Below are positions 57,148 to 64,000 of a stretch of 64,000 nucleotides of DNA, one piece after another. A program made the translations under genes and the position numbers. The notes beneath the pieces are model-generated. The model was not told where the DNA came from, searched no databases, and saw only the letters and a list, made by a program, of their open reading frames with translations. The DNA comes from Agaribacterium haliotis (GTDB lineage: Bacteria > Pseudomonadota > Gammaproteobacteria > Pseudomonadales > Cellvibrionaceae): assembly GCF_002312815.1 (NCBI RefSeq), contig NZ_NKQJ01000002.1, positions 177,014-241,013 of the forward strand, in the 5' to 3' direction. Numbering within the stretch: position 1 is the stretch's first letter; every line of letters begins with the position of its first letter.

Positions 57148-58854
57148 ATGACTCAGCCCGAAGCAACAACAAGCGCAGTAACAAAGGCCCCCAAAAAAGC
57201 CAAAAAGATTGTTATCGTAGGTGGTGTTGCAGGCGGCGCCTCGGCTGCTGCGCGTGCGCGGCGCCTGTCGGAAGATGCTGAAATCATTATCTTTGAGCGC
57301 GATCGTTTTATCTCTTTTGCCAACTGCGGCCTGCCGTATCACATAGGTGGCGAAATTAAAGAGCGCGCTAAGCTGCTTGTGCAAACACCGGAATCCATGG
57401 GCGCGCGCTTTAATCTGGATGTGCGTATAGAAACCGAAGTTACCGCCATTCACGCCGATAAAAAAACCGTCAGCGTACACGAGCTTGGCAGCGGTAAAGT
57501 TTACGAAGAGAGCTACGACGAACTTATACTCTCGCCGGGCGCGGTGCCGTTTGTACCGCCAATTGCCGGTGTCGAGAACAGCAAGGTTTTTACCCTGCGC
57601 AATATTCCCGATATGGATAACATCATTCGCTACATCAATGTCGAAGCGCCGCGATCGGCGGTGGTTGTCGGCGGTGGTTTTATTGGCATCGAAATGGCCG
57701 AGGCGCTGATTCACCGGGGCATAGAAACAACATTACTGGAATTATCCAATCAGGTACTCGGCCCGCTCGATGCAGAGATGGCCACCCCCTTACACACCGA
57801 GATGCGCCGCAACGGTGTGCGCCTTAAGCTCGGCCAGTCACTCTCTGCAATAAGCGAGGGCGACGAACAACTAACGCTTGAGCTCAGTGACGGTAAAGTT
57901 ATCGATACCGACATGGTGATTATGGCCATCGGAGTGCGCCCGGAAACCTCGCTTATTCGCGGCACCGATATCAAACTCGGTGAGCGCGGCGGTATCGCTG
58001 TCGACGCTCATATGCGCACCAGTGTTGCCAACATTTGGGCCGTTGGCGACGCCATCGAAGTCAAAGACTTTGTCAGCCAACAGATGACAACCGTGCCTCT
58101 TGCCGGCCCGGCCAATCGCCAGGGGCGCATCGTTGCCGAGAATATCTTTGGTCGCGACACCGAATACAAAGACACGCAAGGCACCTCGATCTGCAAAGTG
58201 TTTAATTTAGCCGCCGCCTCAACCGGGCAAAATGAAAAAAATCTCAAGCGCGCCAACATCGCTTACGAAAAAATATACGTGCACGCAAAAGATCACGCCG
58301 GTTATTATCCCGGCGCCACCCAGGTCTCGCTGAAGTTGTTGTTTGATCCCCAAACTGGAAGCTTGCTCGGCGCTCAGTCTGTCGGCGAGAAAGGTGTCGA
58401 TAAACGCATCGATGTCCTGGCGCTGGCCATACGCTCGGGCCTGACCGTATTTGATCTTGAAGAGAGCGAACTGTGCTACGCCCCACCTTTTGGCTCAGCC
58501 AAGGACGTTATCAACCAAGCCGGTTTTGTCGCCGCCAATGTCATTCGCCAAGATATGAAAATTTGCCAGGCCGAGCGTGTGCTCAACTGCTCGCCAAATA
58601 TGCAAATTGTCGACGTGCGCAGCCCTCAGGAAATTGGTGAGCTCGGCGCCATCGATGGGGCCATTAATATCCCCGTCAACCAATTGCGCAAGCGCCTCGA
58701 TGAGCTACCCAGAGACAAAAATATCGTTGTCTACTGCGCCGTCGGCCTTAGAGGTTATGTTGCATACCGCATGCTGGTACAACACGGCTTTAACGTAAAA
58801 AACCTCACCGGTGGTTACACCACTTATTTAATGCATGAGCGCATAGGACGTTAA
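57148..58854 (+). CDS. CoA-disulfide reductase/NADH:polysulfide-type flavoprotein with rhodanese domain
   Basis: The 568-residue product has an N-terminal pyridine-nucleotide disulfide reductase (about 12-455): FAD motif GGVAGGASAAARARR, the single redox Cys of SFANCGLPY, NAD motif VVGGGFIGIEMAE and WAVGDAIEV. A C-terminal rhodanese domain (about 470-565) has active Cys VYCAVGLRG. The fusion is known as CoADR-RHD/Npsr and reduces CoA-persulfide, CoA disulfide or polysulfide. AAGGAGC precedes the ATG. A role in sulfur redox balance under low oxygen fits the FNR box. Confidence 0.94.
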   Translation: MTQPEATTSAVTKAPKKAKKIVIVGGVAGGASAAARARRLSEDAEIIIFERDRFISFANCGLPYHIGGEIKERAKLLVQTPESMGARFNLDVRIETEVTAIHADKKTVSVHELGSGKVYEESYDELILSPGAVPFVPPIAGVENSKVFTLRNIPDMDNIIRYINVEAPRSAVVVGGGFIGIEMAEALIHRGIETTLLELSNQVLGPLDAEMATPLHTEMRRNGVRLKLGQSLSAISEGDEQLTLELSDGKVIDTDMVIMAIGVRPETSLIRGTDIKLGERGGIAVDAHMRTSVANIWAVGDAIEVKDFVSQQMTTVPLAGPANRQGRIVAENIFGRDTEYKDTQGTSICKVFNLAAASTGQNEKNLKRANIAYEKIYVHAKDHAGYYPGATQVSLKLLFDPQTGSLLGAQSVGEKGVDKRIDVLALAIRSGLTVFDLEESELCYAPPFGSAKDVINQAGFVAANVIRQDMKICQAERVLNCSPNMQIVDVRSPQEIGELGAIDGAINIPVNQLRKRLDELPRDKNIVVYCAVGLRGYVAYRMLVQHGFNVKNLTGGYTTYLMHERIGR

Positions 58855-58945
58855 CATCGCACGTTAATACAGCTCGTTAACACAGCACGCGAATGCGGTA
58901 CGCTAATACACAAACCTAACTCCGCGCAGCTAGCCGCGCCAAAAT

Positions 58946-59206
58946 ATGACCCAAGCCGACAATAAAAAACTTAAGCCGACTCGCTGCCCACTGTGTGGCA
59001 ACGACAACGCCTGTAACAACGCCTACAACAGTAACAGTACCTGCAACAACGATAAATTTTATCAAAGCGGCTGCTGGTGCCAGGACAGCAGCTTAACTTT
59101 CCCCAAAGACTTAATTGAGCGCCTGCCCAAAGCCGAACAGGGCGCCGCCTGCATATGCATTAACTGTGTTACAAGCCATCTAGATGGCCTAAGCTCACAA
59201 GCTTAG
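58946..59206 (+). CDS. Cys-rich CWC-type small protein
   Basis: An 86-residue protein with CPLCGNDNAC, SGCWCQDS and CICINCV, the signature of the Cysteine-rich CWC family (PF14375-type). It probably binds zinc. Its stop overlaps by four bases the convergent MocR gene. Confidence 0.82.
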   Translation: MTQADNKKLKPTRCPLCGNDNACNNAYNSNSTCNNDKFYQSGCWCQDSSLTFPKDLIERLPKAEQGAACICINCVTSHLDGLSSQA

Positions 59207-60651
59207 TGGCGCCAGGATGCCAAGGTGCTAACAATAATATCAACTGCTGCATCAAGTTGCTGCAGCTCTATATCACCGTAACCAAATACCAGCGCATTTA
59301 AACAAGACGGCTCCTGCTGAAAATGCTGCAGTGAATGAATAAGCAGGCCCTGCTGCTGCAAGGCCTCGGCAAGATCAAAAGCATCGATATTTTTATCGAG
59401 TTTTGCCGTTAAGTGCACACCGGCATAAGCGGGCAAAGGCTGCATATAGGCCGAGAGCCGCTCGTGCAACAAATTAAATAAGCGCTGATAACGAGCACTG
59501 TAAATTTTTCTCATGCGCCGAAGGTGCTTCAGCAATAAACCCTGCTGCATAAAATCTGCAAGCGCCATTTGACTGACGGTGTTTTGATGCCAACTACTTA
59601 AAAAAGCAGCGTGAGCAAGTGCCGCCCTCAACCAATCCGGCGCAACACAATAAGCCAAACGAACATCGGGCAAAAACGATTTAGAAAAAGTACCGACATA
59701 AATAACGTTCTGCTGTTCATCGAGCGACTTAAGTGCATTAATCGGCTTGGCACTTAAGCAAAATTCACAGTCGTAGTCGTCCTCGATAATGCTCACCTGA
59801 TGCCGCTCGGCAAAATCTAATAGTTGCCTACGCCTCGCTTCGCTTAAGGCCACTCCGGTCGGAAACTGGTGCGACGGCGTGGTATAAATAAGGTCGACAT
59901 CTTCTGGAATATACTGCACACACAGGCCGTGCTCGTCCACGGGCAGCTCAACTAACTCCGCCCCGTGCATTAAAAAACAGTGCTTGGCCATTGGGTAACC
60001 CGGCGTCTCAATCGCAACACGCGTTCCGGGTTGAACTAATACTTTGCAGATCAAATCAAAGGCGTGCTGAGCGCCGCCGCTGATAATCACCTGCTCGGCT
60101 TCACAGGCGATGGCGCGAGAATAACTCAGGTGTGTTGCCACCGCCTGGCGCAATTCAAGCAGACCTTGCGCCGGAGCCGATTGGTAGGCCAACTGCCGGT
60201 GCTGGCGGGCAGCCCTGCCGAGCACCCTGCGCCAGTCCGCGTAGGGGAAATAAGCCATGCTCGGCCGGCCGACACGAAAGTCATACTGGCCTGTGTCGCC
60301 ACCCGGCAAAATAGCCGCCTGTGCATGATGCTTAAAATAATGGCCCAGGCGCTGTTGTTTGTTCTCCTGACGCTCACTTACAGCGAGTACCGCGCGCTTT
60401 TTTACAAAAGTACCTTTGGCTGGAATGGTGTACAAAAAAGCTTGCGCAATAAGCTCGTCGTAAACGGCGCTGGCGGTATTGCGAGAGATAGAAAGCGCAT
60501 CGGCTAAAGCTCTTGTCGACGGCATTTTTAAATCTTCAACAAGGCGCCCATCGACAATAGCGAGCTTAATCTGCGAGCTAATTGCAGCTGTCAGTGAGCC
60601 CTTTGGCACACCCTCGAGCTCGATCAGTAAATCCAGTACTGGCCCCATCAT
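59203..60651 (-). CDS. MocR/PdxR-family PLP-dependent transcriptional regulator
   Basis: The 482-residue fusion has an N-terminal GntR winged HTH (about 15-80, PSTRALADALSISRNTASAVYDEL) and a class I aminotransferase-like domain (about 110-480) with the PLP Lys in VGTFSKSFLPDVRLAY and Asp/Tyr contacts in IEDDYDCEF. MocR proteins bind PLP or amine ligands and regulate vitamin B6 or amine genes. No such target gene is adjacent. Confidence 0.92.
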   Translation of the reverse strand: MMGPVLDLLIELEGVPKGSLTAAISSQIKLAIVDGRLVEDLKMPSTRALADALSISRNTASAVYDELIAQAFLYTIPAKGTFVKKRAVLAVSERQENKQQRLGHYFKHHAQAAILPGGDTGQYDFRVGRPSMAYFPYADWRRVLGRAARQHRQLAYQSAPAQGLLELRQAVATHLSYSRAIACEAEQVIISGGAQHAFDLICKVLVQPGTRVAIETPGYPMAKHCFLMHGAELVELPVDEHGLCVQYIPEDVDLIYTTPSHQFPTGVALSEARRRQLLDFAERHQVSIIEDDYDCEFCLSAKPINALKSLDEQQNVIYVGTFSKSFLPDVRLAYCVAPDWLRAALAHAAFLSSWHQNTVSQMALADFMQQGLLLKHLRRMRKIYSARYQRLFNLLHERLSAYMQPLPAYAGVHLTAKLDKNIDAFDLAEALQQQGLLIHSLQHFQQEPSCLNALVFGYGDIELQQLDAAVDIIVSTLASWRH

Positions 60652-60850
60652 TTTTCACAAAACTGGCTCTATTAAGCGGCCAGTTAGTAAAACACAATCA
60701 ACTTGAGCTGCCCAGCAAAGACATATTGACGGCGCAAACACATTAAAAGCTCAAACATACTGAAGGCTGAGGGCTCAATTGCGCTGAAGGCTCTGACATC
60801 AACAAAAACCAAGTAGCCAATGCCATTAGCAAAAAATAGGGAGTTAAGAC

Positions 60851-61861
60851 ATGTTATTTAAACAAATGCATCTTCGACATCACAGCAGCGATACGCACAG
60901 GCTTTTTACCCGCATCACCATAGCTGGCGCATTTTTAAGCATTGCTTTAATCAGCCTGGCGCCGCCTTCTGGTTTTGCGGCCAGCAAAGAGCACAAGCCA
61001 GCCCCATTTGATAGCGGCGCCACGGTCGAAGATATGCAAGGTCAGCCGCTTAATCTTGAACAACAGCTGGGGCAAAAGCCCCTGTACTTAAAGTTCTGGG
61101 CTAGCTGGTGCCAACCCTGCCTCAAAGAAATGCCCCAGCTGCAACAGGCCTACAAGCAATACGGGCAAGATGTTGATTTTTATGCAATTAATATCAACCT
61201 CAGCGAAAGTGACACGGCGATCAAACAGGTAATCAAAAAGTATCAGCTCGATGTGCCGGTTGCCAAAGATGTAGATGGCAAACTCGCGGCAAGCCTGGCT
61301 TTTGTCGGTACGCCCTATCACATCCTAATTAATAAAGATGGCCAAATTGTGCATAGCGGCCACGAAGCCGATACAGCGCTCGAGCACAAACTTGCCATGC
61401 TTGCGCAAAACAAAACACTTAAGGCGCAGCCGCAAGCTTTGGCGCCCAAACAAGTCCTCAAAAAAGATACACCTTCGGTACAACCTCTGAACAACAATGC
61501 GGCCGCCAAGCAGGCCATTTACTTTAGTTCTACCTGGTGTGATTGGTATTTAAAAGACAGCAGGCCGGCAACATCTACCGCCTGTATCGAGGGGCAAAAA
61601 ACCGTTAACAACCTGCAACAGAAGTACCCCGGTATCGACTGGCGCATCGTCGTCAGCCATATGTGGACAGCTGATGCGGACGTCGAAGCTTATAGGGAGC
61701 TCTACGATATAAAAAGCCCGATCGCTATCGATAAAAACGGGCAGGCCTTTATTGACTATGGTGTTCGCAGTATGCCGACTCTGGTACTGCTAAAAGATGG
61801 CAAGGTCATTGCCAAACAGAGCTCGGTCAATCAATTCGAAGCCGCACTGGCTAAGCTCTAG
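60851..61861 (+). CDS. Exported protein with two thioredoxin-like domains
   Basis: A 336-residue product, with GGGAG before the ATG and a signal peptide ending near GFAASKEH. The first TlpA-like domain (about 50-180) has WASWCQPCLKEMP with an intact CxxC. The second (about 215-335) has SSTWCDWYLK with one Cys and a distant second Cys (STAC), so it lacks CxxC. Likely a periplasmic thiol-disulfide protein for cytochrome or metalloprotein maturation, perhaps with a peroxidase-like second domain. Confidence 0.85.
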   Translation: MLFKQMHLRHHSSDTHRLFTRITIAGAFLSIALISLAPPSGFAASKEHKPAPFDSGATVEDMQGQPLNLEQQLGQKPLYLKFWASWCQPCLKEMPQLQQAYKQYGQDVDFYAININLSESDTAIKQVIKKYQLDVPVAKDVDGKLAASLAFVGTPYHILINKDGQIVHSGHEADTALEHKLAMLAQNKTLKAQPQALAPKQVLKKDTPSVQPLNNNAAAKQAIYFSSTWCDWYLKDSRPATSTACIEGQKTVNNLQQKYPGIDWRIVVSHMWTADADVEAYRELYDIKSPIAIDKNGQAFIDYGVRSMPTLVLLKDGKVIAKQSSVNQFEAALAKL

Positions 61862-62221
61862 GGTCTCCGGTCGATATCACCTTTGCCACTGCCAAAAGTA
61901 CGAATGTATGCTTTGATGCCAGTATTCACCCTAAGGTGTCACAATGCAGCAATATACTCGCTGACAATCGGCCCACAAGGCGCATCAAAGCACACAATTA
62001 TCGAAGATTTTGCCTTCTTGTAAGTCTTCGACAAGATGCCATTGACTTATGAATGCACCGCCTATAAGGTAGGCCCAGCGTGAACGTATGCGCCTTGTTT
62101 ATCTTCTCCGTTTCGCAGTAGCTGCTCAGTTCTTCGTCCTGTAGGGATTAAATTTTTGTACGCATTTTCCCGCTACCCACGCCAGCGATGGCAATGTTAA
62201 TTTTTCTACAGGAAATCTGTA
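61862..62221. other. Cold-shock gene leader and promoter region
   Basis: 360 bp without a gene. TTGACT at 62042-62047 and TATAAG at 62063-62068 (spacing 15, short) could be a promoter that gives a leader of about 145 bases, a length like that of the cspA leader in E. coli. An ACAG-GAAATC-TGT element overlaps the ribosome site. Confidence 0.4.
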
Positions 62222-62431
62222 ATGTCTGATAAAACTACCGGCACCGTAAAATGGTTTAACGAATCAAAAGGTTTTGGTTTCATCGAGCAAGAGTCTGGCC
62301 CAGACGTATTTGCTCACTTCAGCGCCATCACCGGCACTGGCTTCAAAACCTTGGTTGAAGGTCAAGCGGTTGAGTTCAAAGTAACTCAAGGCGCCAAAGG
62401 CCCTCAAGCTGAAGAAATCACCGTACTTTAA
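62222..62431 (+). CDS. Cold-shock domain protein (CspA family)
   Basis: A 69-residue OB-fold protein with the RNA-binding motifs [12 protein letters not shown] (RNP1) and DVFAHFSAI (RNP2). It binds single-stranded nucleic acid and acts as an RNA chaperone. AGGAAA lies upstream of the ATG. Whether it is cold-induced or constitutive cannot be told. Confidence 0.96.
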   Translation: MSDKTTGTVKWFNESKGFGFIEQESGPDVFAHFSAITGTGFKTLVEGQAVEFKVTQGAKGPQAEEITVL

Positions 62432-62453
62432 TCGTACAACGTGATTTTGCTTT

Positions 62454-62475
62454 CCAGGTGCAACCTTGCGCCTGG
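62454..62475 (+). terminator. Stem-loop after the cold-shock gene
   Basis: CCAGGTGC-AACCTT-GCGCCTGG, an 8-bp stem with one G-U pair 22 bases after the stop codon. It lacks a clear U-tract. Confidence 0.5.
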
Positions 62476-62668
62476 GAATGCAACGCTTGTTATTCGCCCT
62501 GTTCTAATTCTTATTTCCCCCCGCTCCAGCTCTTATTCTCAGCTCATCTGTTTAAGCTGTTTGCCCACCTGAGCGCAGCAAAGCGCTACTACTGCCAGCC
62601 TCTTGCCTCTGTTACAGCTAATTCGGTTGCGACCGCGCTTTCACGAGCTTTAAGTTCCGCCTAGATTA

Positions 62669-62878
62669 CTAGCGCCGAACTCGCAAAACTCTCCATACAA
62701 AAAAACACAAGCCGTAAATACAAGAAGGGCCAAGCCACTCCTTCGCCGTTTGGCGAGTCTCGCGCTTGGCCGCTGCTCGTTTTGCCCCTTTGCTCTTTTC
62801 GTGACAGCCACCCTTTTTTAACATCGGGTGGCAAGCATAGGGGTTGCTTTGTCGCTTGTTGCCTTTTTTGCCGGGCAT
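62669..62878 (-). CDS. Small basic conserved protein
   Basis: A 69-residue Lys/Arg-rich protein with NPYACHPMLKKGGCHEKSKGAKR, which matches short basic proteins I associate with marine gammaproteobacteria (NPYA-x-HP-x2-KKGG-x-HEK-type). The C-terminus after about residue 48 (GPSCIYGLCFFVWRVLRVRR) departs from that basic pattern and may be a frame extension or strain-specific. Function unknown; nucleic-acid binding is plausible. Confidence 0.6.
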   Translation of the reverse strand: MPGKKGNKRQSNPYACHPMLKKGGCHEKSKGAKRAAAKRETRQTAKEWLGPSCIYGLCFFVWRVLRVRR

Positions 62879-63199
62879 AACTACTCCATCTTTGTTTTAC
62901 CTATATTCTCAGCCTGCTGCTTTTTAAGTCACCGATTGAAAAACACCGTTTAAGATCGCGAGCTCAAAGCTTGGCTTTAAACAATACTGCGAAGGCAATG
63001 CGGCTTAAAATGCATATTAATAAAGCTGCACCTGAATTGAGCCTGCATAGTAAAGCTTGCATAGTCCGCGTGTCGTTATGTCACGCGCATCAGAGACAAA
63101 CTTGCGCGAAGACTACGCTCAGCTGAACAATTGTCAATGTAGTTTCAGATAAGCAGCAAGGTCATAAACAGTTTGCAGGTGCTTAAACCTAGAGAAACA
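62879..63199. other. Intergenic region
   Basis: 321 bp. An inverted repeat CGCGTG-N9-CACGCG (63067-63087) is present. No gene seen. Confidence 0.4.
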
Positions 63200-63733
63200 T
63201 CACAAGGCCTTATAAAAATACAGCGTCGAATCAAAGCCGCCTTCAGCGTTTGCGGCAAAACCCGGTATTTCTCCTGCCAACTGAAAATTTCGGGCACGAT
63301 ATAAGTTCTCAGCGACATCCCCCTTGCGGGTATCGAGCACCAACAGCCGGCGCTGATGGGCAAGAGCAAGTTGCTCCAAGTACTGCATCAACAATGACGC
63401 CAGCCCCTGCTTTCTGGCACTGGTGTGCACCATCAGCTTTTCTACATCTGCCCGGTGCAATGCATTCATCTTTGTGCACAAGGCAAGCTGCACACTGCCA
63501 ACAAGCTTCTGTGCATTCACCGCCAGCAAAATTTTACGATGACCGGCAACGACTTCCGGCTCCAAAGCGCGCCAATAGCCGCGAGCCTGCTCGCTGCTAA
63601 GCGGTGCAATAAAGCCGATGGAGGCGCCGTGGTTAACACTGTCTAACAAAAGCTCAACAAGTTGTTCAAGGTAGGGTGCAAGACTTGGCGGCTGAATAAT
63701 TTCTGACATGGGGCTGCGGCGCTGCAACGACAC
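63200..63733 (-). CDS. GNAT-family N-acetyltransferase
   Basis: The product is about 177 residues: acetyl-CoA-binding VHTSARKQGLASLLMQYLE (R/Q-x2-G-x-A) after VEKLMV, and RLLVLDTRKGDVAENLYRARNF near the C-terminus. The frame starts at GTG 63733 (AAGGAG too close) or TTG 63727; an ATG at 63709 (MSEIIQPPS) is also possible. Substrate unknown; relatives include tabtoxin- and aminoglycoside-type acetyltransferases. Confidence 0.85.
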   Translation of the reverse strand: MSLQRRSPMSEIIQPPSLAPYLEQLVELLLDSVNHGASIGFIAPLSSEQARGYWRALEPEVVAGHRKILLAVNAQKLVGSVQLALCTKMNALHRADVEKLMVHTSARKQGLASLLMQYLEQLALAHQRRLLVLDTRKGDVAENLYRARNFQLAGEIPGFAANAEGGFDSTLYFYKAL

Positions 63734-64000
63734 TCACTCCTTTAAATCGTGGCGGTGTTGTGAAAACAGCTGCCAAAATAAATCTTAATGCTGCAGTGAA
63801 TAACGACGAAAAAAACAGAAAGAACCACAATATCGGCCAGCCTTGCTTAGCGGCTTTAAAAGAGAGTGTTCTGCGCAAAAAACTCTGCTTACGCTTAATC
63901 AAAAACTAACAATACGGCGCCAATATTCAAATAGCCTCTTATAAACTACATTTTTTATCACCATTTTGGCCAAAGCAAAAAACTGTACTGGCACCATTAA
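63734..64000. other. Window end without recognised gene
   Basis: 267 bp upstream of the GNAT gene. A short minus-strand hydrophobic frame overlaps it but also overlaps the GNAT start, and I do not accept it as a gene. Confidence 0.4.

Noticed and set aside
57070-57714. 214-codon minus-strand frame
   Set aside because: It is antisense to the CoA-disulfide reductase gene, whose domains are fully recognisable.
62458-62664. 68-codon plus-strand frame after the cold-shock gene
   Set aside because: It starts inside the stem-loop that follows the cold-shock gene and has no conserved features.
63666-63902. Hydrophobic 78-codon minus-strand frame at the window end
   Set aside because: It overlaps the GNAT start in another frame, begins with TTG without a ribosome site and has no family resemblance.

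Overview
The window looks like chromosome of a marine, nitrogen-fixing, polysaccharide-degrading gammaproteobacterium, most likely a member of the Cellvibrionaceae (Saccharophagus/Teredinibacter/Marinagarivorans-like). This is an inference from two features: secreted enzymes with long poly-serine linkers, Cys-rich modules and a GH16 agarase-like catalytic domain, and an Azotobacter-like nafY-rnfHEGDCBA / nifLA / nifB-fdxN-nifQ block. I see no rRNA, tRNA, CRISPR array, phage module or recognisable transposase.

Layout. 1-5.7 kb: a membrane protein cut by the window edge, two secreted poly-serine proteins (one GH16 glycosidase with a ricin-type lectin domain, one with a nucleoside-hydrolase-like domain) and an unknown membrane protein. 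5.8-12.3 kb: nafY and the complete rnf operon on the minus strand. 12.3-12.8 kb: a divergent control region with sigma-54 promoters facing both ways, NifA-type upstream sites, and a 131-bp palindromic element that abuts the nifL-side promoter. 12.8-21.4 kb: nifL-nifA, a glyoxalase-fold gene and a large lipoprotein gene that interrupt the nif block, then nifB-fdxN-nifQ behind its own sigma-54 promoter and two NifA sites. 21.4-27.2 kb: an AraC regulator divergent from a zinc alcohol dehydrogenase, an S-formylglutathione-hydrolase-like esterase and an FdhF/YdeP-type molybdenum enzyme, which together resemble a formaldehyde-to-CO2 route. A 122-bp structured tandem repeat lies inside this group. 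27.8-31.1 kb: two unlinked periplasmic-binding-type proteins and small membrane proteins. 31.4-36.4 kb: an Old Yellow Enzyme homologue, a Kef K+/H+ antiporter with its KefF-type partner, and a short-chain dehydrogenase. 36.5-45.2 kb: a truncated quinone reductase, a eukaryote-type EndoU (XendoU) nuclease fused to a lamin-tail-like domain, three lipoproteins and an ABC exporter. 45.3-51.5 kb: small-molecule redox and repair genes (HopJ-family, LysR/OYE, aldo-keto reductase, DUF1971, Ada-like, a kinase). 51.8-63.7 kb: pyruvate kinase, flavohaemoglobin with NsrR, a CoA-disulfide-reductase/rhodanese fusion behind a perfect FNR box, a MocR regulator, a double thioredoxin-domain protein, a cold-shock protein and a GNAT acetyltransferase.

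How it works together. NifA with sigma-54 probably drives nifB-fdxN-nifQ (FeMo-cofactor precursor, ferredoxin, Mo delivery) and the rnf operon (ion-gradient-driven reduction of ferredoxin or flavodoxin for nitrogenase). NifL gates NifA by redox and nitrogen status. The agarolytic genes carry a CRP-like site, consistent with catabolite control. The NO (NsrR/Hmp) and FNR-linked genes suggest life at oxic-anoxic boundaries. The least conventional items are the XendoU-lamin-tail protein, the tandem structured repeat at 24.6 kb, the palindromic element in the nifLA leader and the nucleoside-hydrolase-like protein on a secreted poly-serine scaffold.
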